26,991 nucleotides of DNA from Collinsella aerofaciens (GCF_028209885.1 NZ_JAQLEM010000020.1:12853-39843), one strand, 5' to 3'. Shown: positions 8,145 to 17,104, counted from the first letter of the stretch. The notes: a model not told the origin generated them from the sequence alone. Numbers and translations are program-made.

Positions 8145-10214
8145 ATGAATGTCCAGATTGAACATCGAATTTGTTGGCGAGTAATTGGCTTGATGCTATT
8201 TTCCGCCTTGCTCTCAGTTTCAGTTCCCGCATTTTCTTGCACTGCTTATGCCGTGGAAGAGGGGGCGGATAACGGTGTCGTTGACCGCGACTCGACAGGA
8301 GGGTCGGGAGCATTTGTCGATGGCGGTTGCTCTCAAGATTCCAGTGATTGTGCCGGCAAAACATCGGAAGATTCGAACCAACAGGTTGTCGAAAGCCAAG
8401 AACCGTCGAGGACAGAAAAGCTATCTGGATGGCAATGGAACGGTTTGTCCTGGTATTACTATCTTGACGGCTGTCGTTTGACCGGAATGCAGAATATTGA
8501 CGACTCGTTGTACTATTTGGACCCCGCTCGTGACGGTGCAATGAGCTGCGGCTGGATTTTTACTGACAATAAGTGGTATTACGCGAGTCCATCAGGCGCT
8601 TTGGCAAGTGGCTGGCAGTTTATAGGAGGTCAATGGTACTGGTTTGACTCCCTTAACAGCTGTTCTATGGCTACTGGTCGACGTGTTATTGATGGGCATC
8701 CTTATCTTCTTGGAGCCTATGGGCTGATTAATGGATGGTGTCTTGATAACGGTTTATGGTATTGGGGTTGCCATGGTGAAGTTTTAACAGGCTGGCTCCA
8801 AGCTGACAATAGTTGGTATTGGCTTGATCCCGCCAATGATGGCGCCATGTCTAGGGGTATCGTTTCCGTCGGTTCGTCTCGTTACTATTTATCTGATTCC
8901 GGCGCAATGGTTGTAGGCTGGGCGTTTGATGGTACGGACTGGTATTACGCTGACGGTTCCGGCGCACTTGCGTCGGGCTGGCGTTCGGTGAACGGCGCTT
9001 GGTATTGGCTTGATGTCGCAAATGACAATAGAATGGTTACCGGCTTTTATGTCATCGGATCCAATCGGTATCATTTTTCTTCAACGGGAGCGCTGTCACT
9101 CGGCTGGTTTATGAGCGATGGAGACTGGTATTACGCTGAGCCTTCTCATGCCTCGGGCATTGTAAAGACGGGATGGCTGAAGGACGGTAGTCAATGCTAT
9201 TATCTCGATCCTGCCGCCGACGGTAGAATGCTGCTTGGCCATTTCTCTGTAAATGGGAAAAGCTATTATGCAAAAGCTTCAGGCGCTGTTGCTTGTCGTG
9301 AATGGGTAGATGCTCAGGGCTCGTATGCAGAAGAGCCGTCTAAGGCTTTTGCTGGTTCTGATTGCTCATTGTGTGGAGCATTGCGTAATGGAAAACTGTT
9401 TACATCAAACGGCGATGGCGAATTAGCCGAAGCTCACGGGTTTGTGACGCTTGGGGGCTGCAAGTTCTATGCTGATCCAACCGATGGCTCCCCCTGCGTT
9501 GGGTGGAAGAGCGTAAATGGAAAATGGTATTTCTTTGATGAGACCGCTGGCTATGCACGATCTGGCTGGCTGTACAAGGATAGCTCCTGGTTCTATTTGG
9601 ACCCATCTACCTACGTTATGAAAACCGGCTGGCTTTCCGTTAACGGATCTTGGTATTACTTGAATTCGTCTGGTTATATGCAAACAGGGTGGCTTAACCT
9701 GGGGGGTACCTGGTATTGGCTTGACGCTAGTGGCGCCATGGCTACTGGCTGGCGCGTTGTGGACGGATCCTGGAATTACTTCATGGCCAACGGTGCGTGG
9801 GTGTCAGACTATATGGATGCTAAAGCTCAAAGTTATTCAAGCAATACAAATTGGTTGATACTTGTCGATACGTCACGTTGTGTTACGAGCATTTATACTG
9901 GGTCATGGAATAATTGGACCTTAAACCGTCGATATGTATGCTCGACGGGCAAAGCCAGCACACCTACGGTGAAAGGGGAGTACCAAGTCTACGGAAAGGG
10001 ATACTCCTTTGGGCATGGATATACTTGCTATTACTACACGCAGTTCTATGGTGATTACCTGTTCCATTCCTCGCCCTACTACGTTAACAGCAACCGCGTG
10101 ATGGATCCCACGATGGGTGTTCCATCCTCTGCGGGATGTGTTCGCCTTGAGATTCAGAACGCAAAATGGATTTACGATAATATTCCTTATGGAACAAAAG
10201 TTGTTACGTATTAA
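8145..10214 (+). CDS. Secreted choline-binding repeat protein with YkuD L,D-transpeptidase domain
   Basis: A 689-residue exported protein. The signal peptide spans 1-36 (cleavage after AYA), a Ser/Asp/Gly-rich linker runs to about 90, and GW/aromatic modules fill about 95-560. The C-terminal domain, about 569-689, is a YkuD L,D-transpeptidase: H641 in HSSPYY and the catalytic Cys C665 with R667 in SSAGCVRLE match the family's HG..(n)S.GC.R pattern. It would form 3-3 cross-links or attach proteins to peptidoglycan. GGGGG at 8134-8138 precedes the ATG by 6 nt. The 43-bp gap after the NlpC/P60 gene, with no terminator seen, suggests co-transcription. Wall-binding and catalytic parts are both intact. 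Confidence 0.93.
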   Translation: MNVQIEHRICWRVIGLMLFSALLSVSVPAFSCTAYAVEEGADNGVVDRDSTGGSGAFVDGGCSQDSSDCAGKTSEDSNQQVVESQEPSRTEKLSGWQWNGLSWYYYLDGCRLTGMQNIDDSLYYLDPARDGAMSCGWIFTDNKWYYASPSGALASGWQFIGGQWYWFDSLNSCSMATGRRVIDGHPYLLGAYGLINGWCLDNGLWYWGCHGEVLTGWLQADNSWYWLDPANDGAMSRGIVSVGSSRYYLSDSGAMVVGWAFDGTDWYYADGSGALASGWRSVNGAWYWLDVANDNRMVTGFYVIGSNRYHFSSTGALSLGWFMSDGDWYYAEPSHASGIVKTGWLKDGSQCYYLDPAADGRMLLGHFSVNGKSYYAKASGAVACREWVDAQGSYAEEPSKAFAGSDCSLCGALRNGKLFTSNGDGELAEAHGFVTLGGCKFYADPTDGSPCVGWKSVNGKWYFFDETAGYARSGWLYKDSSWFYLDPSTYVMKTGWLSVNGSWYYLNSSGYMQTGWLNLGGTWYWLDASGAMATGWRVVDGSWNYFMANGAWVSDYMDAKAQSYSSNTNWLILVDTSRCVTSIYTGSWNNWTLNRRYVCSTGKASTPTVKGEYQVYGKGYSFGHGYTCYYYTQFYGDYLFHSSPYYVNSNRVMDPTMGVPSSAGCVRLEIQNAKWIYDNIPYGTKVVTY

Positions 10215-10289
10215 GAGATTTCTGCATCAATATCTTCAACGGAAGAATAAGTCGCATGTCTTTTGTAAGAGGGTCAAGTTTCGTACTGG

Positions 10290-10314
10290 TTTGATGAATG
10301 GACGATTCATCAAA
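10290..10314. promoter_or_regulatory. Perfect inverted repeat before the polysaccharide cluster
   Basis: Arms TTTGATGAAT (10290-10299) and ATTCATCAAA (10305-10314) with a 5-nt spacer. No T-run follows, so it is not a typical intrinsic terminator. It sits 76 bp after the YkuD gene and 51 bp before the first glycosyltransferase gene. It could be an operator or a weak mRNA-end hairpin. The rest of 10215-10364 holds no gene that can be supported. Confidence 0.5.
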
Positions 10315-10364
10315 GATATCTACTAAGTGGATTAATTAGTCTGGGCATTGGAGTAATTCAAGAG

Positions 10365-11450
10365 ATGAAAAAAACCTGTTTTGTTCTTAGTGGTAATGCG
10401 TATCTATGTCCTTATTTGTTCAACTTTTATGTCGATAATACTCCCGGGGAAAAATACCTTGTCTACTGGAATAGGGATGGCGTGGAAGAGACGCTAGGGT
10501 CGATTAAGGGCATTGAATATGCTAAGCCCTGCCCAGATACTGGTTTATTACGCAGGCTTTACAGTTATTTTGCCTATATGTTGTTTGTAAATAAACAGCT
10601 ATTAAATAGTGATTTTGATCACATAGTTTTACTTAATACTATTGCTGGTTATTTTGCGTTTCCTGCACTGCTTATTAAGTATCGCAAACGCTATGTAATG
10701 GATGTTCGAGATTACGGAGGAGAGTTTAATCCGATTCTGGGCCTCATGTCTCGCGCTATAGTGTCCTTTGCTGGAATCGTGGTGCTTTCATCACGTTTTT
10801 ATGCCGCTTTTCTCGCCCCTTCTGAATACAGTTATGTCCACAATCTACAGCGACCGTCATTCTCTGATCTTGATGCTAGTTCATGTGTGAATAGTTTAAA
10901 TGGCAATCCTTCTTTACCGATCGTGATTGCATTCATTGGTAGTGTTGGCCAGTATATTGAGCAACATGTTAAGTTGATTAATATGTTTAAAAATGATTCA
11001 CGTTTCCGTTTGATGTTTGCAGGAGCTGGATCTGAAAAGCTAAAGGATTATTGTAGAAATAATCACGTAGAAAACGTCCAACTGTTAGGGAGGTTTGCAC
11101 CTGAAAAAATGTACTCTTTATATACAGGAGTCAACATAATCCACAATCTGTACGGCAATGGGGATCCATTTCTCGATTACGCTATTTCTAACAAAATGTA
11201 TATAGCTGCCCAGCTTCATATGCCAATTCTTGTTTGCCCGAATACCGCAATGGAAACAATGGCAAGTGATTATGGTATTGGTTTTACACTTGATTTAGAT
11301 AATACAAATGTTAATTGGCCCGATTTATTGTTCGAATACTATACCGGTCTAGATTCGAATAGCTTTATTAAGGGTTGCGAGAAATTGTTAACCGATGCAT
11401 ATGATGACAATCAGAACTATTCGGATAGATATACTTCGTTCATTTCTTAA
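10365..11450 (+). CDS. Putative glycosyltransferase (GT4-like) of surface polysaccharide synthesis
   Basis: A 361-residue soluble protein with no signal peptide. The N-terminal half carries membrane-associating hydrophobic stretches (FAYMLFVNK, IAGYFAFPALLIKYRKRYVMDVRDYGGEF), as in cytoplasmic GT-B enzymes that work on lipid-linked sugars. The C-terminal half has the layout of a GT4-like nucleotide-sugar domain (IAFIGSVGQYIEQHVKLINMF, FAGAGSEKLKDY, VQLLGRFAPEKMYSLYTGVNIIHNLYGNGDP, ISNKMYIAAQLHMPILVCPNTAME). The donor and acceptor cannot be told. It is the first gene of an AT-rich polysaccharide cluster, with licD starting 14 bp after its stop. Confidence 0.75.
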   Translation: MKKTCFVLSGNAYLCPYLFNFYVDNTPGEKYLVYWNRDGVEETLGSIKGIEYAKPCPDTGLLRRLYSYFAYMLFVNKQLLNSDFDHIVLLNTIAGYFAFPALLIKYRKRYVMDVRDYGGEFNPILGLMSRAIVSFAGIVVLSSRFYAAFLAPSEYSYVHNLQRPSFSDLDASSCVNSLNGNPSLPIVIAFIGSVGQYIEQHVKLINMFKNDSRFRLMFAGAGSEKLKDYCRNNHVENVQLLGRFAPEKMYSLYTGVNIIHNLYGNGDPFLDYAISNKMYIAAQLHMPILVCPNTAMETMASDYGIGFTLDLDNTNVNWPDLLFEYYTGLDSNSFIKGCEKLLTDAYDDNQNYSDRYTSFIS

Positions 11451-11464
11451 GGCTTGGTTTTTTA

Positions 11465-12289
11465 ATGACGAATGAAATTCTTTCTTTTGATGCGGTGAAA
11501 CACGAAGAACTGAAAATCTTGGTGGAATTTCACGATTTTTGTGAGAAATATAATTTGTGCTATTCGCTGTCGTATGGAACTCTAATCGGTGCCGTGCGTC
11601 ATAAGGGTTTTATCCCCTGGGATGATGATATAGATGTTGTCATGCCGCGGAAGGATTACGATAAATTTCTTGGCCTTGTTCAAAGCGGTAGGTTCTCTCC
11701 GTGGCTTCGCGTTCAGGCTACAGAGATTGATGGGTATTTACCTTCATTCGCAAAAGTAATTAATCCTATGATCTCCGTTCGGACAGAGAGGGATCGCCCT
11801 TCAGTTCCAGAATGGCTTTGGATAGATGTGTTCCCAATTGACGGTATATCCGATTCAAATCTAAAGGCCACTATTATGTTTTATGAAGTGAAATTGCTTG
11901 ATTTGATTTGTATTGTATCAAGGCTCAACTTCCATTATCCACATCCGATTAGCATGAAAATTCTCATGACTATTTTTTATCCCATTTCTCTAGTGCTGCC
12001 TATAGAGAAATGGGCTTCCGAGCGTTTACATAAACTTTCAAGAAAATATGTTATTGGCGAAACAAAGAGAGCGGGACAAATCGGATGGGGGTTTGGTCTC
12101 AGGGAGGCATTTCCAAATAGTTATTTTACGGATGTAATGGATGCAGAATTTGAGGGCCATCAATTTAAAATCCCAACTCATTATGATGAGATGCTTACTC
12201 AACTTTATGGCGACTATATGATCATTCCTCCTGCTGATAAACAGGTGTCTCATCAATTAACTGCATCAGTTAATTCAAGAACGGAGTAA
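11465..12289 (+). CDS. licD: LicD-family phosphotransferase
   Basis: A 274-residue cytoplasmic protein with the LicD signature at residues 37-57: YGTLIGAVRHKGFIPWDDDID, where the Asp cluster D53-D57 is expected to bind metal and form the nucleotidyltransferase-fold active site. LicD proteins transfer phosphocholine from CDP-choline to a sugar of a teichoic acid or lipooligosaccharide; some relatives move other phospho-alcohols. The licCA and licB genes 6 kb upstream would provide CDP-choline, which supports phosphocholine as the substrate. The flippase gene begins at or just after its stop, similar in spirit to the pneumococcal tacF-licD neighbourhood. Confidence 0.88.
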   Translation: MTNEILSFDAVKHEELKILVEFHDFCEKYNLCYSLSYGTLIGAVRHKGFIPWDDDIDVVMPRKDYDKFLGLVQSGRFSPWLRVQATEIDGYLPSFAKVINPMISVRTERDRPSVPEWLWIDVFPIDGISDSNLKATIMFYEVKLLDLICIVSRLNFHYPHPISMKILMTIFYPISLVLPIEKWASERLHKLSRKYVIGETKRAGQIGWGFGLREAFPNSYFTDVMDAEFEGHQFKIPTHYDEMLTQLYGDYMIIPPADKQVSHQLTASVNSRTE

Positions 12290-13537
12290 TTGTTGGGTTC
12301 CGATAAAGTTCTTTCGATAAAGTCTAATATTTTATGGAGTTCTATTGGCTCGATTATCGGTTTATCTTGCCAATGGTTAATAAGTGTGCTGGTGGTTCGC
12401 CTATCCTTTGGTTTTTCTGATGCTGGCTTATACTCGCTTTCGATGTCTGTCTATGGCATTTTTTTCCCAATTGCTCAATATAGGATGTATACATATCAAG
12501 TTTCAGATGTTAATGGGGAAAACACGGTAGGGGAGTATCTTTCCTTTAGATTACTAACCATACTTTTATCACTTGTTTTGACTTTTGCTTATTCGCTATT
12601 TACATGTCGCCCTGTTTCCGTTTTCTGCATTTTTCTCTACGGCTTATATAAAAGCGCCAACCAATTGATAGATGTCCTTCATGCTGCTGATCAGCAGTTT
12701 TCCCGGATGGATTATGTTGGAGTCTCACTTGCGCTTCAGGGAGCCTTGTCTCTAGTTTTTTTCTGTGTTGCTTTATCTTGCTTTCGTTCGGTGCCGCTAG
12801 CTATATTTGCAATGTTTATTGCGGTCGTATTAGTTGGATGGTTTTACGATTTGCCACGAACTTCCGCGCTAACAAGCATTGTTGTTGGAATTAGCCGAAA
12901 TAAGGCAAAGCGATTATTGATAACATGCTTGCCGGCTGTGGTTGCTGGCATAGCGGTTTCCGCGTCATCGTCAATTCCACGCCAATATTTATCTTCTGCA
13001 TTGGGGGATTCTGCTCTTGGGGTCTACTCATCTATTGCGGCTCCTATTGCTATCATTCAAATGGGTGTTTCATATTTGTATAACCCCCTGCTCGGTTATT
13101 TCTCGAAAAGTTATTCAGATAAAGACAGGCGTTCTTTCTTTCGCCTATGCTTTGCCTGCTTACTTGGTGCGTTAATCATCGCCGTTGTGTTCGGTATTGG
13201 TTTTGAGGTGTTTGGAAATAGCTTATTTTCATTTGTATTTGGTGATGAAATACTACCTTTCATGTATTTAGTTCCACCTATGATAGCTTCTGCTGTTTTG
13301 ACTGGACTGATGTGGCTTGTCAATGATTTGTTGATTTCATTTAGGTATTTTTCGCATACCCTTGTTGCTGGCGTGTTGATGTTTATCGTTTCACTTAGTT
13401 CAATGAAGTATTCCGTAGAAGTATTCAATTTAAATGGTGTTACAGTGTGTAGCTTAATATCTTGTCTTTTTGGACTTGTATATATGGTTGTCGTATTGTC
13501 TATCTTGTTGAGACGTCATTTTAATAATCTCGTTTAA
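12290..13537 (+). CDS. Polysaccharide flippase (Wzx/MATE-like)
   Basis: A membrane protein of about 415 residues with some twelve hydrophobic segments and the layout of the polysaccharide transport family (SNILWSSIGSIIGLSCQWLISVLVVRL near the start, PRQYLSSALGDSALGVYSSIAAPI in the middle). It should flip the undecaprenyl-linked repeat unit across the membrane. The start is a TTG: either 12290, touching the licD stop, or 12293, which stands 6 nt after GGAG (12283-12286) and fits better. A TacF-type role, exporting choline-decorated units, is possible because licD precedes it, but this is not provable from sequence alone. Confidence 0.85.
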   Translation: MLGSDKVLSIKSNILWSSIGSIIGLSCQWLISVLVVRLSFGFSDAGLYSLSMSVYGIFFPIAQYRMYTYQVSDVNGENTVGEYLSFRLLTILLSLVLTFAYSLFTCRPVSVFCIFLYGLYKSANQLIDVLHAADQQFSRMDYVGVSLALQGALSLVFFCVALSCFRSVPLAIFAMFIAVVLVGWFYDLPRTSALTSIVVGISRNKAKRLLITCLPAVVAGIAVSASSSIPRQYLSSALGDSALGVYSSIAAPIAIIQMGVSYLYNPLLGYFSKSYSDKDRRSFFRLCFACLLGALIIAVVFGIGFEVFGNSLFSFVFGDEILPFMYLVPPMIASAVLTGLMWLVNDLLISFRYFSHTLVAGVLMFIVSLSSMKYSVEVFNLNGVTVCSLISCLFGLVYMVVVLSILLRRHFNNLV

Positions 13538-13666
13538 TTGCATCATCTGATTTCAGGGCGAATTGCTCTCTCCCTGACTTCTCCCTCTGTATTATTTAAA
13601 TAATTATTATTTGTTCGTAATGACTATATGTATTTCAATGGTTTTTTTAAGGGGCTGGTTCTTGAA

Positions 13667-14773
13667 ATGAAAAAGGTAATGCTAGTTTTCGGAACTCGTC
13701 CGGAAGCAATTAAGATGTGCCCACTTGTGAATGTGCTCAAAACTCATCCGGATGATTTCAGTACCGTTGTTGTCGTGACTGGTCAACATCGGGAGATGCT
13801 TGAGCAGGTTTTGCATGTCTTTAATGTGGAACCCGATATTGACCTAGCAGTCATGAAGCCTGGTCAGACTCTTTTCGATGTTACGTGTAACATTCTTCTT
13901 AAAATCAAGAAGGTTCTTGAGGGGGAAAGACCGGATGTCGTGCTTGTCCATGGAGATACCACGACAAGCTTTGCTGCAGCCTTAGCTTGTTTTTATCTGC
14001 AAATTCCGGTCGGTCATGTTGAGGCTGGTTTACGCACACATGATATTGGCAGTCCTTGGCCAGAGGAGTTTAACCGCCAAGCAGTTGACATCGTGAGTCA
14101 ATATTATTTCGCACCAACCGAGGTGAGCAGACAAAACCTTCTCGATGAGGGAAAAAGACCCGATAAGATTTGGGTTACAGGTAACACGGGAATTGATGCA
14201 CTTCATACTACTGTGGATCCGGAGTATTCACATCATGAGCTTGACTGGGCAAAGGGTTCTCGTTTGATTCTTATCACCGCACATCGCCGCGAAAACCTTG
14301 GTGAACCTATGCATCGCATGTTCCGTGCTATTCGTCGCGTAATGGAAGATTATCCCGATACCAAAGCTATATACCCTATTCATATGAATCCTCTTGTTCG
14401 CAAGGCTGCCCATGAAGAGCTAGATGGATTTGATCGACTGCATATTATTGACCCTCTTGAAGTATTTGATTTTCATAACTTTATGGCTAAAAGCTATCTG
14501 ATACTTACTGACTCAGGCGGTATTCAAGAAGAAGCGCCAAGCCTTGGCAAGCCTGTTCTTGTCATGCGTGACACTACTGAGCGTCCTGAGGGCGTTAAGG
14601 CGGGGACTTTGAAACTTGTTGGCACAGAGGAAGATGTAATTTACAACGAGTTTAGCAGGTTGCTCTCGGATGTCTCAGAGTATGAAGCGATGAGTCACGC
14701 TTCCAATCCTTATGGTGATGGCCATGCAAGCGAAAGAATCGCTTCGGTTCTTTCTGACGGTCATTTACGATGA
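13667..14773 (+). CDS. wecB: UDP-N-acetylglucosamine 2-epimerase (non-hydrolysing)
   Basis: A 368-residue cytoplasmic enzyme that interconverts UDP-GlcNAc and UDP-ManNAc. All family motifs are present: FGTRPEAIKMCPLV near the N-terminus, VHGDTTTSFAAALA, GHVEAGLRT, PWPEEFNRQ, TAHRRENLG and TDSGGIQEEAPSLGKPVLVMRDTTERPEG. Length is normal for WecB/MnaA. The ATG at 13667 is preferred over 13628 because it gives the usual N-terminus MKKVMLVFGTRPEA and has AAGGGG upstream. UDP-ManNAc would feed the surface polymer of this cluster or a wall linkage unit. It is separated from the flippase by about 130 bp without clear signals. Confidence 0.95.
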   Translation: MKKVMLVFGTRPEAIKMCPLVNVLKTHPDDFSTVVVVTGQHREMLEQVLHVFNVEPDIDLAVMKPGQTLFDVTCNILLKIKKVLEGERPDVVLVHGDTTTSFAAALACFYLQIPVGHVEAGLRTHDIGSPWPEEFNRQAVDIVSQYYFAPTEVSRQNLLDEGKRPDKIWVTGNTGIDALHTTVDPEYSHHELDWAKGSRLILITAHRRENLGEPMHRMFRAIRRVMEDYPDTKAIYPIHMNPLVRKAAHEELDGFDRLHIIDPLEVFDFHNFMAKSYLILTDSGGIQEEAPSLGKPVLVMRDTTERPEGVKAGTLKLVGTEEDVIYNEFSRLLSDVSEYEAMSHASNPYGDGHASERIASVLSDGHLR

Positions 14774-15073
14774 GCCGTGCTAGTAGAAACTTAGCTATAT
14801 TTGATTAAGCAACTCATCTGTCTAGTTCTTTTCTATAAGATTCGTGGCATTTGCAAGAGGGTAGATGCAGGACACTTTGCGGCTATCACAGTGGTCACTA
14901 CGCCGACCACAGATTGTCGATGGTGTTAACAGCTATAGTGTTTATATGTTCTAGGGCTGTTGTGGATACTGTGTTGCCTATCATGCTAGCTCCTTGCATA
15001 ACATGTTGTTCGTCTTGTTGGTGCTACTTTTACTTTTAGCTAAGGATAACGGGCTATCATTGAAAGGTTGTTC
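14774..15073. other. 300-bp intergenic stretch with no supported gene
   Basis: AT-rich sequence between wecB and the DPM1-like glycosyltransferase. A short frame at 14851-15039 would code for a Cys-rich, hydrophobic peptide (from MVLTAIVFICSR on), but it has no good start or ribosome site and no recognisable family. It may be decayed remains of a former gene. No tRNA, hairpin terminator or clear promoter was found by eye. Confidence 0.4.
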
Positions 15074-15778
15074 ATGAGCAATCATTATAGGGTGCTAGTT
15101 ATTGTGCCTGCTTATAATGAAGCTGAATCAATTTGTGCGACAGTTAAAGCCGTGATTGATTCAGGATATGATTATGTCGTGGTCAATGATGGTTCAACTG
15201 ATAACACGCTTGAGATTTGTCATGCTAACCATCTCAATGTACTTGATCTACCGCAGAATCTTGGCATTGGAGGGGCTGTACAAGCCGGTCATAAGTACGC
15301 TAAAAAATATGGATATAACATCGACGTTCAGGTGGATGGCGATGGGCAGCATGATCCTTGTTTTATTTCCAGTATGGTTGAGCAGATTGAAGCTGGCTGT
15401 GACTTGGTTATCGGGTCTAGGTTTCTCGAGCGAACTGGGGGGTTTCAGTCTACGTTTTTACGCCGAGTGGGTATTTCATGGCTTACTAGGGTGATTAAAA
15501 TGTGTACTGGTAAGTACATAGCTGATCCGACATCTGGATTTAGGGCCTGCGGACCGAAGGCTATTGACTATTTCTGTAAGAACTATCCAGTTGATTACCC
15601 TGAACCCGATTCTATTGTCTCAGTGCTTGCTCGTGGTCTGTCTGTATCTGAGGTTCCCGTTGTCATGAAAGAGAGACAAGGGGGCTCATCATCCATTTCG
15701 GGCTTTTCGAGTGCCTATTACATGGTCAAAGTTACCCTTGCAATTATTATTTCCGCATGTTCAAAAACGAGGTGTTAA
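15074..15778 (+). CDS. DPM1-like family 2 glycosyltransferase
   Basis: A 234-residue GT2 enzyme of the polyprenyl-phosphate (DPM1/DPG synthase-like) group, probably loading a sugar onto undecaprenyl phosphate. Visible motifs are VIVPAYNEAESI near the N-terminus, VVNDGSTDNT, LPQNLGIGGAVQAGHKYA, VQVDGDGQHDP for metal and nucleotide-sugar binding, and DPTSGFRA. It lacks long C-terminal membrane helices, and the next gene is a small DUF2304 membrane protein, a common partner of this GT2 type. The ATG at 15074 is preferred to TTG 15068 because GAAAGG lies 6 nt upstream. The stop is 1 nt before the DUF2304 start. Confidence 0.9.
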   Translation: MSNHYRVLVIVPAYNEAESICATVKAVIDSGYDYVVVNDGSTDNTLEICHANHLNVLDLPQNLGIGGAVQAGHKYAKKYGYNIDVQVDGDGQHDPCFISSMVEQIEAGCDLVIGSRFLERTGGFQSTFLRRVGISWLTRVIKMCTGKYIADPTSGFRACGPKAIDYFCKNYPVDYPEPDSIVSVLARGLSVSEVPVVMKERQGGSSSISGFSSAYYMVKVTLAIIISACSKTRC

Positions 15779-15779
15779 A

Positions 15780-16133
15780 GTGCCGGTAACCCTTCGCGTT
15801 TCTGTAGCAGCGGCCTGTATTTTACTCGCTGCATACGTAGTTAAGCTTATTGTGAGTGGCAGGCTCCAACTTAAGTATTCTCTATTGTGGCTGGCGTTGG
15901 TCCTAGTCCTAGTCCTGTCTGCTCTATTTCCGCAGCCCCTGTGTTATTTATCGTCGGCGATGGGGTTTGCCACGCCTTCCAATTTTATATTTGTTCTGGG
16001 GTTTGTCTTTGGAATCTTAATCATGCTTTCACTTAGTTTAATTGCCAGCAAACAGGCCGATGCGATTAAGAACTTAACTCAACGAGTTGCATTGCTTGAA
16101 AAAGATATCGAGAGCATTCTGAGGGATAAGTAG
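15780..16133 (+). CDS. DUF2304 family small membrane protein
   Basis: A 117-residue protein with three hydrophobic segments (RVSVAAACILLAAYVVKLIV, LLWLALVLVLVLSALF, NFIFVLGFVFGILIMLSLSLIA) followed by a C-terminal coiled coil (NLTQRVALLEKDIESIL). This is the layout of DUF2304 proteins, which usually sit beside DPM1-like glycosyltransferases and may serve as their membrane partner. The GTG at 15780 is chosen because it follows a GAGG site by 7 nt and gives the usual family length; the longer frame from 15711 overlaps the preceding gene. No catalytic residues are evident. Confidence 0.85.
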   Translation: MPVTLRVSVAAACILLAAYVVKLIVSGRLQLKYSLLWLALVLVLVLSALFPQPLCYLSSAMGFATPSNFIFVLGFVFGILIMLSLSLIASKQADAIKNLTQRVALLEKDIESILRDK

Positions 16134-16137
16134 TTCT

Positions 16138-16932
16138 ATGTTTACGTGTAATGATCATACATTCGTAGTTTGCGCCTATGGCGAATCACCGTATTTGAGC
16201 GACTGTATATCGTCTTTAATGAACCAGCAACAACCCAGTAGGATCCTTATCTCTACTTCTACTCCGAATAAGCATATTGAGCAGGTTGCTTCTAGCTATA
16301 ACTTGCCTGTATTTATTAACAATGGGATGCCAGGGATTGGTCATGACTGGAATTGTGCAATTTCCCATGCTCAAACTCCATTGGTCACCATTGCTCATCA
16401 AGATGATCTGTATTCCCCTAATTATTCAATTGAAATGCTTCGCTCTGTTAACGCCTCCAATCATCCCCTGATCTTCTTTTCTAATTATGGGGAGATTCGT
16501 AATGGGGAATATGTCGATGACATCTCGATTCTTAAAGTGAAAAGAATAATACTAAGAAAATTCGCTCGAGTTGGTAATTCATCTATAGTCAGAGACAAGC
16601 GTCGGGCTTTGCGGTTTGGATCTGCGATTTGCTGCCCTTCGGTCACGTATGTTATGTCTAATCTCGAGACACCTTTGTTTTCGAGTGAGATGAAGTGTGA
16701 CTTGGACTGGGAAGCGTGGGAGAGATTCTCGCGACTTGAAGGTTCTTTTGTTTATTCTCCCGAGATTCTCATGCGTCATCGAATTCACGAAGAATCTGAG
16801 ACGACCTCCTTGATCCAAAATAATACACGGAGCTCCGAAGACCTTGCTATGCTTGAGAAATTTTGGCCTAAAAAGGTTGCGAAAGTAATTCATCGACTAT
16901 ATTCAGTCAGCATGAATAGCAACACTCTTTAA
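16138..16932 (+). CDS. Family 2 glycosyltransferase
   Basis: A 264-residue cytoplasmic GT2-type enzyme. The N-terminus HTFVVCAYGESPYLSDCISSLMNQ is the nucleotide-binding strand and helix, and TIAHQDDLYSPNY contains the QDD equivalent of the DXD metal motif. DLDWEAWERF in the second half fits the acceptor-site region with its catalytic-base Asp. Sugar specificity cannot be read. It starts 4 bp after the DUF2304 stop and belongs to the same transcript. After its stop come about 213 bp without a gene. Confidence 0.85.
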   Translation: MFTCNDHTFVVCAYGESPYLSDCISSLMNQQQPSRILISTSTPNKHIEQVASSYNLPVFINNGMPGIGHDWNCAISHAQTPLVTIAHQDDLYSPNYSIEMLRSVNASNHPLIFFSNYGEIRNGEYVDDISILKVKRIILRKFARVGNSSIVRDKRRALRFGSAICCPSVTYVMSNLETPLFSSEMKCDLDWEAWERFSRLEGSFVYSPEILMRHRIHEESETTSLIQNNTRSSEDLAMLEKFWPKKVAKVIHRLYSVSMNSNTL

Positions 16933-17076
16933 CGTCTCTGTGTTGAACGTTTCCTCTGAGTCAGTTGGCGAGCGCTTCGTGTATGACTGAATTCGGATAT
17001 TAGCCTCCGAAGTCGGATGCTACGGCACTGTTCATGCGTTAATATCATCGACGCAAGCTCTGAGAAAATAATTAGC

Positions 17077-17104
17077 TTGTTGATATACTTGCTGCCACTA
17101 TATT
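17077..17104 (+). promoter_or_regulatory. Possible promoter for the DUF2142 gene
   Basis: TTGTTG (17077-17082), a 16-nt spacer and TATATT (17099-17104) lie 42 nt before the ATG at 17146, inside a 213-bp gap that otherwise shows nothing certain. The fit is fair, and AT-rich sequence gives such matches by chance. Confidence 0.35.

Noticed and set aside
8158..8166. ATTGAACAT at the start of the YkuD gene as an operator half-site
   Set aside because: Only a single half-site within the coding region, without an inverted partner.
7373..8242. Minus-strand open frame of 289 codons over the NlpC/P60 repeat protein
   Set aside because: The plus strand codes an intact protein with all catalytic residues; the antisense product shows no domain or ribosome site.
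14851..15039. 62-codon frame between wecB and the DPM1-like GT2
   Set aside because: It starts with TTG, lacks a ribosome site in the right place and matches no family I know; kept only as possible gene remains.
16943..17034. TTGAAC and TGTTCA in the gap before the DUF2142 gene as a second lic-type operator
   Set aside because: The sites are about 80 bp apart, not arranged as a compact palindrome and not overlapping the predicted promoter boxes; a chance match is likely.
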